15,057 bases of DNA. Source: Dehalococcoidia bacterium. Lineage in GTDB: Bacteria > Chloroflexota > Dehalococcoidia > GIF9 > AB-539-J10. Made by a program: the position numbers and the translations under genes. This document shows, one piece after another, positions 1 through 7,303 of this stretch. Under the pieces are notes generated by a model that was given only the letters and a program-made list of their open reading frames with translations, was not told where the DNA came from and searched no databases. Within the stretch, counting starts at the first letter, position 1, and the number at the start of each line of letters is the position of its first letter. The stretch lies in the NCBI GenBank assembly GCA_023128875.1, contig JAGMDB010000026.1, forward strand, positions 1 through 15,057, given 5' to 3'.

Positions 1-222
1 GGCAAAAACGATTCCACAGACTATCCTGCGGCAGAGCCGCAAATCGATGTGGCTAAATTAACCCAAGTTCTCAGAGACGAACATGATGTGGTTATTGCCA
101 CAGGACAAGGAAGACTGGCGGGTAAGATCTTTCGGATTGGCCACCTTGGTTTGGTTAAGGAGAGCGACATCAAGACAGTATTAGAGGCTTTAGCCAAAGC
201 TTTGCCAAAAGCAAGGTCATGA
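1..222 (+). CDS. Class V PLP-dependent aminotransferase, C-terminal fragment
   Basis: The window opens inside this gene. Frame 1 reads 73 codons to a TGA at 220-222. The visible tail contains the segment ATGQGRLAGKIFRIGHLG, which is typical of the C-terminal domain of class V aminotransferases (alanine/serine-glyoxylate type, also used for phosphoserine in some lineages). The PLP lysine lies upstream and is not visible. The gene ends 14 nt before serA on the same strand, so the two are probably co-transcribed. This context suggests, as inference, that it transaminates 3-phosphohydroxypyruvate, the product of SerA, or makes serine/glycine from glyoxylate. The family call is secure; the exact substrate cannot be decided from this fragment. 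Confidence 0.85.
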   Translation, partial: GKNDSTDYPAAEPQIDVAKLTQVLRDEHDVVIATGQGRLAGKIFRIGHLGLVKESDIKTVLEALAKALPKARS

Positions 223-236
223 TTTAGAAACCAAAG

Positions 237-1799
237 ATGCAAATTCTAGTTACTGACTCAATCGCTGAAGAAGGACTGGATGTCCTTCGCAAGCATGCTC
301 AAGTGGATGTCAAGCTCAAATTGGCTCCTGAAGAGCTTCAAGCTACGATCGGTAATTATGATGCCCTAATTGTGCGCAGCGGAACTCGAGTAACTGCTGA
401 AACCATTGAATCTGCAAGGAAACTCAAAGTGATTGGCAGAGCAGGAGTCGGCATAGATAATATTGACGTTGATGCTGCTACTAGAAAGGGCATAACAGTA
501 GTCAACACTCCTGCAAGTAACACTATCTCTACTGCTGAACACACTATTGCTCTGATGCTTGCCTTAGTACGTAACATACCTAAAGCAAATAGCCAGCTTA
601 AATCAGCCGTATGGCAAAGGGGAAAGTTAATTGGAACGGAACTTAGAAACAAAACATTGGGTATTATCGGTTTAGGCAATGTAGGCTCAGAAGTGGTCAA
701 GCGAGCTCGAGCGTTTGAAATGCGCATCATCGCTTATGACCCGTTTGTATCTACGAATTATGCCAACACTCTCAAAGTGAGCTTGGTCTCCCTAGACCAA
801 TTGCTTAAAGAAGCCGATTTCATTAGCCTCCACGTGCCATTGACAGAGAGTACTGAGGGATTAATTGGCGCTAAGGAGCTAACAAAAATGAAACCAACGG
901 CCCGAATCATTAACACAGCTCGAGGTGGGTTAGTCGATGAAGGAGCACTTGCCAAAGCAGTTGAAGACGGGAAAATAGCTGGTGCTGCTTTCGATGTCTT
1001 CTGCACTGAACCACTAACTGCCAGCCCCCTATTCGAGGATGATAGAATAATTGTTACTCCTCATCTTGCTGCTTCTACAATCGAAGCTCAGGCTAACATT
1101 GCCAAAGATATCGCTGAGCAAATTCTAGCAGTACTTCAAGGACAATTCTGCAAGTACGCCATTAATGCTCCTTACATCCCTTCTGAACTAGTACCATTTA
1201 TAAAAGCAGCTTCGACTATTGGCAGCCTTGCCAGTCAACTGATGGAAGGGCAAATAAGCAAGATATATATCAAGTATTGTGGTGAAATCGGTAATTATGA
1301 TTGTAACTCAGTAAAATCAGCGGTTCTCAGTGGCCTGTTACAACAAGCACGCAAAGAGAGCATTAACCTGGTCAATGCCAGTTTCATCGCCGCTCAGCAT
1401 GGCCTAAAAATCAGCGAAGAAAAAGAGCCAAATTGCCAAGATTACTCTAACTTGCTTAGCCTAAGAATTGACACTGATGCGGGAACTACTGTTATATCGG
1501 GCACAGTTAGAGATAATGAGACTCATATTGTTCAGGTTAATGACTTCTGGACGGACATTGTGCCCACCGGCGCCTATTTCCTTTTATGCGATCATCTTGA
1601 TCGCCCTGGCCTAGTGGGTGCTATCGGTGCCATAACTGGTAGAAGTAATATTAACATCAGTTTTATGTACCTAAGCCGACTTCAACCTCGAGGGCATGCA
1701 CTCATGATTTTAGCTCTGGATGAACCACTAGACGAGCAGCAAATACAGGAAATATTGGCTCTCCCTGACATCCACACAGTTAAGGCAGTAAAGCTTTAA
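237..1799 (+). CDS. serA: D-3-phosphoglycerate dehydrogenase
   Basis: This cytosolic enzyme oxidises 3-phosphoglycerate to 3-phosphohydroxypyruvate with NAD, the first step of serine synthesis. The 520 residues match the long form of the family. A substrate-binding region (about 1-98 and 285-315) wraps a Rossmann domain with GLGNVG at 145-150 and the NAD-ribose Asp at 168. The expected catalytic residues are R229 (in NTARGG), E258 (in CTEPL) and H276 (in TPHLAAS). An intervening allosteric-substrate-binding domain covers about 317-440 and an ACT domain about 445-520, the usual site of serine feedback. The ATG at 237 fits the family N terminus (MQILVTDSIAEEGLDVL), although the ribosome binding site is weak. 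It follows the aminotransferase gene by 14 nt. Its TAA abuts the stop of the convergent DUF1015 gene with no spacer. Confidence 0.96.
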   Translation: MQILVTDSIAEEGLDVLRKHAQVDVKLKLAPEELQATIGNYDALIVRSGTRVTAETIESARKLKVIGRAGVGIDNIDVDAATRKGITVVNTPASNTISTAEHTIALMLALVRNIPKANSQLKSAVWQRGKLIGTELRNKTLGIIGLGNVGSEVVKRARAFEMRIIAYDPFVSTNYANTLKVSLVSLDQLLKEADFISLHVPLTESTEGLIGAKELTKMKPTARIINTARGGLVDEGALAKAVEDGKIAGAAFDVFCTEPLTASPLFEDDRIIVTPHLAASTIEAQANIAKDIAEQILAVLQGQFCKYAINAPYIPSELVPFIKAASTIGSLASQLMEGQISKIYIKYCGEIGNYDCNSVKSAVLSGLLQQARKESINLVNASFIAAQHGLKISEEKEPNCQDYSNLLSLRIDTDAGTTVISGTVRDNETHIVQVNDFWTDIVPTGAYFLLCDHLDRPGLVGAIGAITGRSNINISFMYLSRLQPRGHALMILALDEPLDEQQIQEILALPDIHTVKAVKL

Positions 1800-3107
1800 T
1801 CAAGCGAGCGGGTTTATAATCAGACCAGTTGGGAGCTTAGGATGAAAGTAAGTCGATTTGCGTGGCATCCTATCTTTGGCATCAGCAACAGTCTTGATTA
1901 TTTCTGGTGGTGGTGAGCTTAAGAGAAAAGCTAGCTGATATTTTTTTTCTTTTATTCCTTGCCAAGCCTCCTCTACATCAACAGTGTAAGCGATATCCTC
2001 ACTATCTTGGGCAACACCTAGCATTCTATCCAAAATAAGGTGATTGAGAAGGCTAACACTAAAATTCTTGTAGGGCAGGGAATGGTTCTTCAGCATCAGA
2101 TCCTCAAAAGAAACACCACGCCGTTGCCTCAGCAGTATCAAAGACTGTGGAACTAGCCCCAAAATTCCTAGAAGCGCTCCGCCAATCATCTTGTATTTCA
2201 AACTGCTAACTAGGTTCTCAGTTAAAGGGACAGATTTTAAAGTAAAAATTCGCTCAAGCTGGCCTTCCAGCCTTGCTAAAGCAGAAGGAGCTATGCCTCG
2301 CACTAATCTGTGAACGGGAAAGATAACTAACCCTGGGTCGGAAAAATCAACCAGGGTCATCATCACATAATTGAAGGATTCCTTACCGGTCAGAGATTGC
2401 CTCGCTTCGCTCGTAATAATATGTGCCCTTTCCCGTTGGTAAGCTAGTGCTGTTTCATATCTGTGGTGGCCATCAGCCATATAAAGAGGTTGAGCAGCTA
2501 GAAACTCACTGACCTGACATGTGAATTCAGGTTCAGTCACTGCCCAAACAACATGGTTCTCTCCAGAACCAGCAAACTTGATTACGGGCTTGTCTTGTGA
2601 AGCTTCAGCCAGTATTTTACCGATCTTACTTTTCGAGTCTTGGTATAGAGCAAAAAGCGGGCTGAAGCTAGCTTGGCAAGCTCGCATTAGCTGCAAACGG
2701 TCGTTCTTAGCTTTGGAGAATGTTTCCTCATGAGGATATATATTATTACCCCATGGCTCTAACTTAACCCGCGCTATCACCCCTCGCCTTCTCCTTTTCT
2801 CCCCTAAAAAGGTAAACCAGTGGTCATGGATATAAAAAGCTGGATAATCCTCAACCTGAAGAACTCCCTCCCCAAGCCATCGCTGAAAGGTAAGAGCTGC
2901 TTCGCTATATTTCCTGTGGACAGGCTGCTTCGCTGTTACAACAGGTAAAGGATGCTCCAGGCGGATAACGTTATAATCACTCTTTTCATAATAATGCTCT
3001 TGCTGCTGAGGAGTGATAACGTCATACGGAGGGCAGGTAACCTGAGCTAAGTCTTCAATTGTTTCGCGATTATAACGTATCCCTCTAAATGGGCAAACTT
3101 CAGCCAT
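1800..3107 (-). CDS. DUF1015 family protein
   Basis: The 435-residue product is a full-length member of the DUF1015 family, which has no function I can state as established. Recognisable family motifs are CPPYDVI at 25-31, YPHEETF at 124-130 followed by a KNDRLQLMRA segment, DGHHRYETAL at 212-221, and a C-terminal FHPKLPTGLIINPL. I see no signal peptide or membrane segment, so it is probably cytosolic. The ATG at 3107 gives the family N terminus MAEVCPFRGIRY; the upstream ribosome binding site is weak. The gene is convergent with serA, with stop codons directly adjacent. From memory, DUF1015 genes often lie near serA in other bacteria. The DGHHRY motif recalls the ParB/sulfiredoxin-like fold used by free-serine kinases, but that link is speculation. 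Confidence 0.88.
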   Translation of the reverse strand: MAEVCPFRGIRYNRETIEDLAQVTCPPYDVITPQQQEHYYEKSDYNVIRLEHPLPVVTAKQPVHRKYSEAALTFQRWLGEGVLQVEDYPAFYIHDHWFTFLGEKRRRRGVIARVKLEPWGNNIYPHEETFSKAKNDRLQLMRACQASFSPLFALYQDSKSKIGKILAEASQDKPVIKFAGSGENHVVWAVTEPEFTCQVSEFLAAQPLYMADGHHRYETALAYQRERAHIITSEARQSLTGKESFNYVMMTLVDFSDPGLVIFPVHRLVRGIAPSALARLEGQLERIFTLKSVPLTENLVSSLKYKMIGGALLGILGLVPQSLILLRQRRGVSFEDLMLKNHSLPYKNFSVSLLNHLILDRMLGVAQDSEDIAYTVDVEEAWQGIKEKKYQLAFLLSSPPPEIIKTVADAKDRMPRKSTYFHPKLPTGLIINPLA

Positions 3108-3235
3108 TTGCTTGAAATCTCTTTATATCCTTAGCAATCGTTCCAGCCCTTTCCCATCAAGCTCTTTCTACATCAGCTACAGATAAGTCAATATAACCTT
3201 TTTAATCAATAATCGCTTACTTGCAACGCCTTTTT

Positions 3236-3274
3236 AGCTATAGTCATAATCACTTCTAAAGTAAGTCTATAGCT
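3236..3274. repeat. 8-bp perfect inverted repeat with nested hairpin
   Basis: AGCTATAG at 3236-3243 is matched by CTATAGCT at 3267-3274. A smaller ACTT/AAGT hairpin (3252-3255 and 3259-3262) sits inside the 23-nt spacer. No T-run follows the stem on either strand, so it does not look like an intrinsic terminator. It could be an operator or leader element for the DUF1015 gene, about 130 bases downstream on the minus strand. The arms are AT-rich and could occur by chance. Confidence 0.35.
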
Positions 3275-3333
3275 GTACTGTCTAAGAATGGCCTACAGCC
3301 TCACTCAGGACAATACCACAAGTCTCACAGACT

Positions 3334-3373
3334 AAAAAACAAAATAATAGCGGCAAAACAATACCGCTATTGT
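3334..3373 (-). terminator. Intrinsic terminator of the rpsU-yqeY unit
   Basis: Read on the minus strand, the stem AATAGCGG...CCGCTATT (arms at 3364-3371 and 3346-3353, 10-nt loop) can be extended by a G-U and an A-U pair. It is followed directly by a T-rich tract, ATTTTGTTTTTT, covering 3345 down to 3334. It begins about 25 nt past the yqeY stop. Stem, loop and tract are what is expected of a Rho-independent terminator. Confidence 0.8.
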
Positions 3374-3398
3374 CAAAACCTCCCACTCTCCTGCAAAT

Positions 3399-3839
3399 TC
3401 AGGCAGCACTCAGCAATTCTGACACTATCTCACTGACCTCTTTCCCGTCAGCTTTACCTCTTAGCTGGGGCATGAGTTGAGCCATAACACTTCCTTTACC
3501 TTTTACTCCCACTGTCTCTATTATTCGTCGTGCCGCAGCTCTAATTTCCTCACGGCTCATCTGCTTGGGAAGATATCCCATCAGAATAGACAATTCTGCC
3601 TTCTCTTGAACTACGAGATCACTGCGATTCCCCTGCCTAAAAGCTTCAATGCTTTCCCGATGTCGCTTCACTTCCTTACTAATAACATCAAGAATTTTGT
3701 CGTCATCAAGGTGTTTCTGCTGAGCGATTTCAGTATTTTTTATCTCAGATAGGAGCATGCGTAATACAGAAGCTCTTGTTTGATTCCGCTGCTTGAGTGC
3801 TTCCTTGAGGTCTTCCCTTATTTTACCCTCACAAGTCAC
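3399..3839 (-). CDS. yqeY: GatB/YqeY domain protein
   Basis: The 146-residue product is a stand-alone YqeY protein, related to the C-terminal tRNA-binding domain of the amidotransferase subunit GatB; its cellular role is not firmly known. Family features are the N-terminal KIREDLKEALKQRN segment, an internal I-KEVK-HRES-EAF pattern, the LMGYLPKQMS segment and a C-terminal region with the GKGSVMAQLMPQLRGKADG stretch. A longer reading begins at GTG 3848. I prefer GTG at 3839, because AGGTGG lies five bases upstream and the start overlaps the rpsU stop as GTGA. This also gives the usual family N terminus. The gene is the second of a two-gene unit with rpsU, an association known from other bacteria, and ends at a clear terminator. 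Confidence 0.9.
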   Translation of the reverse strand: MTCEGKIREDLKEALKQRNQTRASVLRMLLSEIKNTEIAQQKHLDDDKILDVISKEVKRHRESIEAFRQGNRSDLVVQEKAELSILMGYLPKQMSREEIRAAARRIIETVGVKGKGSVMAQLMPQLRGKADGKEVSEIVSELLSAA

Positions 3840-4021
3840 CTTAGCCACCTAGAGCTTTTTCGCCTCTTCGCTGCCTCTTTCTTCTTGCGTTGCTCACTAG
3901 GTTTCTCATAGAACCTGCGTCGGCGAATCTCAGCTAAAATACGATCCTCCTGTACTCGCCTATTGAATCTACGCAGTAGGCTTTCAAAGCTCTCACCTGT
4001 ACCAAGTTTTACATTAGCCAT
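3836..4021 (-). CDS. rpsU: 30S ribosomal protein bS21
   Basis: This is a 61-residue basic protein with the bS21 signature MANVKLGTGESFESLLRRF followed by an arginine/lysine-rich C-terminal helix ending RRKSSRWLR. bS21 sits on the 30S platform near the 3' end of 16S rRNA and helps initiation. The open frame continues upstream to an ATG at 4069. That start would lie inside the spacer of the promoter at 4059-4088, so ATG 4021 is the start. No Shine-Dalgarno sequence precedes it. Instead the leader has two ATG-stop pairs just upstream (ATGTGA at 4040-4035 and ATGTAA at 4029-4024). It overlaps yqeY by four bases. Confidence 0.94.
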   Translation of the reverse strand: MANVKLGTGESFESLLRRFNRRVQEDRILAEIRRRRFYEKPSEQRKKKEAAKRRKSSRWLR

Positions 4022-4058
4022 TATTACATCGTCTTCACATCTTTGTGCGAGACACTGT

Positions 4059-4088
4059 ATTTTACCCATCGGATTCCGTACATGTCAA
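4059..4088 (-). promoter_or_regulatory. Sigma-70-type promoter for rpsU-yqeY
   Basis: On the minus strand a perfect TTGACA (4088-4083) is followed after 18 bases by TAAAAT (4064-4059), five of six matches to the -10 consensus. Transcription would begin near 4052 and give a leader of about 30 nt before the bS21 ATG. This placement also rules out the longer rpsU start at 4069. Confidence 0.75.
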
Positions 4089-4113
4089 GCATAAGCCGGG
4101 TAATAGTTGACAT
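4082..4113. repeat. Inverted repeat supplying divergent -35 boxes
   Basis: ATGTCAA at 4082-4088 and TTGACAT at 4107-4113 form a perfect 7-bp inverted repeat with an 18-bp spacer. Each arm contains a consensus TTGACA -35 box, one pointing left toward rpsU and one right toward rpsL. It may simply be two divergent promoters, or a site where one protein or one polymerase affects both directions. Confidence 0.55.
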
Positions 4114-4142
4114 TTGTATCCCTTTGTGTTACGTTCCATAAT
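4107..4142 (+). promoter_or_regulatory. Candidate promoter of the ribosomal superoperon
   Basis: A perfect TTGACA at 4107-4112 is followed after 17 bases by a weak -10, TACGTT (4130-4135), preceded by an extended-10 TGT at 4127-4129. A nearby CATAAT at 4137-4142 is a better -10, but its properly spaced -35 is poor (TTGTAT at 4114-4119). Either would give a leader of about 130 nt before rpsL. No other gene lies upstream on this strand, so a promoter must be in this region; the exact boxes are less certain. Confidence 0.5.
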
Positions 4143-4244
4143 TGACGTCTACTAAGAAATAAAAGAGTTACAGAGCTAACAAAGTCGGCTAGTTTGGGCC
4201 GAGGATGGTTCTTAAAGGCGGTAGACCGGCATATGACTAGGCGG

Positions 4245-4263
4245 CTTTTTGATTGTCAAAAAG
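4245..4263 (+). promoter_or_regulatory. Hairpin directly upstream of the rpsL ribosome binding site
   Basis: CTTTTTGA (4245-4252), loop TTG, then TCAAAAAG (4256-4263) form an 8-bp stem with a 3-nt loop, ending two bases before the GGGGAG ribosome binding site at 4265-4270. A second small stem (TCGGC 4185-4189 with GCCGA 4198-4202) lies further up the leader. The hairpin could modulate access to the rpsL start. No T-run follows it, so it is not a terminator. Confidence 0.4.
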
Positions 4264-4278
4264 TGGGGAGTTACAGAA

Positions 4279-4695
4279 ATGCCAACAGTTAATCAACTTG
4301 TTCGCAGAGGGAGACGGAAGTTTGCTAAGCGAACTAAAGCTCCTGCATTGCATTTCACTTACAATGCTGTAAAAAGTAAGACAAAGTGGACTAAGGGATC
4401 GCCTCAGAAGCGGGGCGTTTGTCTCCAGGTTAAGACTGTCACACCTAAGAAACCAAACTCAGCATTGCGCAAAGTCGCTCGTGTCAGGTTAACTAATGGC
4501 ATGGAGGTGAATGCCTACATTCCTGGTGAAGGGCATAATTTACAGGAACACTCGGTGGCTTTGATTCACGGTGGTCGGGTTAAAGATGTCCCTGGAATTC
4601 GTTACCATATCATTCGTGGTACACTGGATACTGAAGGAGTAGCTGACCGGAAACAGGGTCGTAGTAAATATGGTTCTAGACGACCCCAAAAATAG
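4279..4695 (+). CDS. rpsL: 30S ribosomal protein uS12
   Basis: uS12 lines the decoding centre of the 30S subunit. The 138-residue product has the N terminus [15 protein letters not shown], the loop [11 protein letters not shown] with both lysines linked to streptomycin sensitivity, and [13 protein letters not shown] containing the Asp that is methylthiolated in many bacteria. Between APAL and SPQKRGVC lies an extra stretch of about 15 residues ([16 protein letters not shown]). It is absent from E. coli and Thermus uS12 but similar in length to the Bacillus insertion. An in-frame TTG at 4249 is rejected, because the ATG at 4279 matches the family start and has GGGGAG eight bases upstream. This is the first gene of the superoperon, 13 nt before rpsG. 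Confidence 0.97.
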   Translation: MPTVNQLVRRGRRKFAKRTKAPALHFTYNAVKSKTKWTKGSPQKRGVCLQVKTVTPKKPNSALRKVARVRLTNGMEVNAYIPGEGHNLQEHSVALIHGGRVKDVPGIRYHIIRGTLDTEGVADRKQGRSKYGSRRPQK

Positions 4696-4708
4696 CGAGG
4701 GCGTTTGA

Positions 4709-5182
4709 ATGCCAAGAAGAGCGAAGAGAGTAGTAAAAAGAATAATATCTCCTGATGCTAAATACGGCAATATCAGTGTAACTAGTTTTATTAATAAGAT
4801 TATGTTGAGAGGGCAAAAAGCTACAGCTGAACGGATTACCTACAATGCCATGCAGCTTGCTAGCCAACGGCTTGGTAATGACCCTGTAGAAGTTTTAGAA
4901 CAGGCAATTAGGGATGCCACACCGCTTCTCATGGTTAAGCCACGCCGTGTTGGAGGTGCCACTTATCAAATTCCTGTGGAGGTAGAAAAAGACCGTGGAC
5001 GGTCTCTGGCTATGCGCTGGATCATTACCTCAGCGAGGGCACGCAGTAGGAAATCCATGGCGGAGAAGTTAGCGTCTGAATTAGTAGATATTATTCAGGG
5101 TCAAGGAGCAACAATCAAGAGACGTGATAATGTTCATAGGATGGCTGAGGCTAACAGAGCCTTCGCTCATTATCGCTGGTGA
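4709..5182 (+). CDS. rpsG: 30S ribosomal protein uS7
   Basis: uS7 nucleates assembly of the 30S head by binding the 3' major domain of 16S rRNA and contacts the E site. The 157 residues begin MPRRAKRVVKR and contain the conserved MVKPRRVGGATYQIPVEV segment and an AEANRAFAHYRW terminus. This length and YRW end are typical of bacteria outside the enterics, which carry extensions. The ATG has GAGGG seven bases upstream. The 13-nt gap to rpsL is too short to hold an E. coli-type uS7 autoregulatory site between the genes. Confidence 0.97.
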   Translation: MPRRAKRVVKRIISPDAKYGNISVTSFINKIMLRGQKATAERITYNAMQLASQRLGNDPVEVLEQAIRDATPLLMVKPRRVGGATYQIPVEVEKDRGRSLAMRWIITSARARSRKSMAEKLASELVDIIQGQGATIKRRDNVHRMAEANRAFAHYRW

Positions 5183-5224
5183 GGGATGGCAGTTAAAACA
5201 GTACTTCAGGTAAAGAATAAGCTT

Positions 5225-7303
5225 ATGTCACGAACTTTCCCGTTAGAAAAGATACGAAATATAGGAATTATTGCTCACATAGATGCTGGTAAAACCACGA
5301 CTACTGAGAGAATTCTTTATCATACTGGTCGTACTTATAAGATCGGTGAAGTAGATGAAGGAACAGCGGTGATGGACTGGATGCAGCAGGAACGAGAGCG
5401 TGGTATTACTATCACAGCGGCAGCTACTACTTGCCAGTGGTGTCAGCATCGCATCAACATCATTGATACTCCCGGACATGTGGATTTCGCTGCTGAGGTG
5501 GAACGTAGCCTCCGAGTATTGGATGGTGGTGTTGTAATTCTTGACGCTGTGGCTGGGGTAGAAGCTCAATCGGAGGCTGTGTGGCGCCAAGCAGATAAGT
5601 ACAATGTGGCTAGGATTTGCTTTATTAATAAAATGGACAGAACCGGCGCTGATTTTTATGGTACAGTGTCCATGATCGAAGAACGGTTACAAGCGAAGGT
5701 TTTGCCTATACAGCTTCCCCTTGGTGCTGAAAGTTCCTTCCAAGGAATTATTGATCTGGTGGAGAATAAAACAGTTACTTTTGCTGATGATCCCCATTTA
5801 GCACCAAGAGAAGGAGCTATACCGGAAAGCGATAGTGCTATTGTGGCTAATTATCGCCGAGCGCTCATTGAGAAATTAGCTGAGAATGATGACCAAATCA
5901 TGCTTAAATATCTTGAAGGCCAAGAAATTTCTATCTCTCAAATCAAAACAACCGTAAGAAGGTTGACTGTAGCTAACTGCATAGTACCTATTCTTTGCGG
6001 TAGCGCGCTAAGGGGTAAAGGGATTAGGCCATTGCTCGACGCTACTGTAGCCTACCTCCCTTCACCTTTGGATATCCCTCCTGTTTGTGCTATCAATCCC
6101 AAAAACGGGAGTGATATCTTTTGCCGGGCAGACGACGACGATCTTCTTTCAGCTTTAGCCTTTAAGGTTGTTTCAGATCCGTTTATGGGCAGGTTAACCT
6201 ATCTGCGTATATATTCGGGCAAGGTAAAAGCTGGAGCGCAAATCCTTAATGCCACCAGAGGGGTGAAAGAGCACTTGGGGAGGCTATATATTATGCATGC
6301 CAATCACCGTGAAGAGATTGATGGGGCTGATTCAGGCAGCATTGTGACCACTGTGGGGCTCAGGAAGACATCTACAGGAGACTCCCTTTGTGATGCTACT
6401 CGCCCTGTGCTTTTTGAATCGATACATTTTTCGGATACAGTACTTTCAATGGCTATAGAACCTGGAAGTAAAGCTGATCAGGACAAGTTAAGTAATGTTC
6501 TAGCTAAGCTTGGTGAGGAGGATCCTACCTTTAAAACTCACAATAACCCAGAAACGGGGCAAGTGCTTATTTCAGGGATGGGTGAATTGCACCTTGAAGT
6601 ATTGGTAGAGCGTATATCTCATGAATTCGGTGTGAAGGTAAAAGTTGGCAAGCCTCAGGTAGCTTATAAAGAGACAATCACCGCACCTGTAGAAGCTGAA
6701 GGGAGATTTATTCGCCAATCTGGTGGCAAAGGGCAATACGGTCATGTTTGGCTTAGACTCGAACCCGGTGAACGAAGCAGTGGGTTCGAGTTTTGTGACC
6801 AAATTCGAAACGGAGCTATACCTAAAGAATTTATCCCCGCAATAGAAATTGGAGTTAAAGAAGCTTTGCAAAGTGGGCGGCTGGCTGGTTATCCTGTGGT
6901 GGACATTAAAGCGATTTTGTGTGATGGCAGTTTCCATGAGGTTGATTCCTCAGCTCTGGCCTTTAAAATAGCAGGCTCCATGGCCGTAAGAAACGCAGTA
7001 ACTAAAGCCAAGCCTATTCTCCTGGAGCCAATTATGCAGGTGGAAATATTGACCCCAGCCCAATTCTTGGGAGATATCATTGGCGATTTGAATTCTCGAA
7101 GGGCTCGCATCGAAGGGATTGAATCTTATAAAGATTCCAGCGTTATTCGTTGTTTTGTTCCTTTAGCAAGAACTTTTGGCTTCGTTAGTGACTTGAGATC
7201 ACTCAGCCAAGGTAGAGCAACTCATACTATGAGATTTTGCCGCAATGAGGTTGTGCCTCCTAATTTAAGCGAGCAAATTGTGGCTAGTACTAGGGCAAGG
7301 TAG
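5225..7303 (+). CDS. fusA: Elongation factor G
   Basis: EF-G is the GTPase that drives tRNA-mRNA translocation and, with RRF, ribosome recycling. In the 692-residue form the GTPase motifs are AHIDAGKT at 17-24, RGIT at 59-62, DTPGH at 81-85, NKMD at 135-138 and a GSALRGKG G5 region. Domains II to V follow, including [10 protein letters not shown] in domain III, the domain IV tip [11 protein letters not shown], and [12 protein letters not shown] in domain V (commonly RRG). I chose ATG 5225 because it gives the usual N terminus, [15 protein letters not shown]. An in-frame ATG at 5186, four bases after the rpsG stop, would add 13 residues and has GGTGAGGG directly before it. Both remain possible. 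No tuf gene follows; the TAG is immediately followed by the rpsJ ATG. Confidence 0.95.
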   Translation: MSRTFPLEKIRNIGIIAHIDAGKTTTTERILYHTGRTYKIGEVDEGTAVMDWMQQERERGITITAAATTCQWCQHRINIIDTPGHVDFAAEVERSLRVLDGGVVILDAVAGVEAQSEAVWRQADKYNVARICFINKMDRTGADFYGTVSMIEERLQAKVLPIQLPLGAESSFQGIIDLVENKTVTFADDPHLAPREGAIPESDSAIVANYRRALIEKLAENDDQIMLKYLEGQEISISQIKTTVRRLTVANCIVPILCGSALRGKGIRPLLDATVAYLPSPLDIPPVCAINPKNGSDIFCRADDDDLLSALAFKVVSDPFMGRLTYLRIYSGKVKAGAQILNATRGVKEHLGRLYIMHANHREEIDGADSGSIVTTVGLRKTSTGDSLCDATRPVLFESIHFSDTVLSMAIEPGSKADQDKLSNVLAKLGEEDPTFKTHNNPETGQVLISGMGELHLEVLVERISHEFGVKVKVGKPQVAYKETITAPVEAEGRFIRQSGGKGQYGHVWLRLEPGERSSGFEFCDQIRNGAIPKEFIPAIEIGVKEALQSGRLAGYPVVDIKAILCDGSFHEVDSSALAFKIAGSMAVRNAVTKAKPILLEPIMQVEILTPAQFLGDIIGDLNSRRARIEGIESYKDSSVIRCFVPLARTFGFVSDLRSLSQGRATHTMRFCRNEVVPPNLSEQIVASTRAR

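Larger units (their letters stand above)
3108..3398. other. Intergenic region between DUF1015 gene and yqeY
   Basis: These 291 bases carry no plausible gene on either strand. They must hold the promoter of the leftward DUF1015 gene, but I could not find a convincing -35/-10 pair; a minus-strand TTGACT near 3190 has only a weak -10 partner. The region contains an inverted repeat at 3236-3274 and the terminator of the leftward rpsU-yqeY unit at 3334-3373, both listed separately. Confidence 0.6.

Noticed and set aside
356-730. Minus-strand open frame of 124 codons inside serA
   Set aside because: It is fully covered by the Rossmann-domain coding region of serA and resembles nothing known.
3477-3752. 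Plus-strand open frame of 91 codons opposite yqeY
   Set aside because: It is rich in Ser, Cys and Phe in a pattern typical of antisense reading, and yqeY is well supported on the minus strand.
3840-3848. GTG 3848 as start of YqeY
   Set aside because: GTG 3839 has AGGTGG five bases upstream and a four-base overlap with the rpsU stop, and it gives the usual family N terminus.
4022-4069. Longer bS21 start at ATG 4069
   Set aside because: That codon lies within the spacer of the strong promoter at 4059-4088, and the extra 16 residues do not match bS21.
4249-4278. TTG start that would extend uS12 by ten residues
   Set aside because: The extra residues are not part of the family, the TTG falls inside the leader hairpin, and ATG 4279 has a good ribosome binding site.
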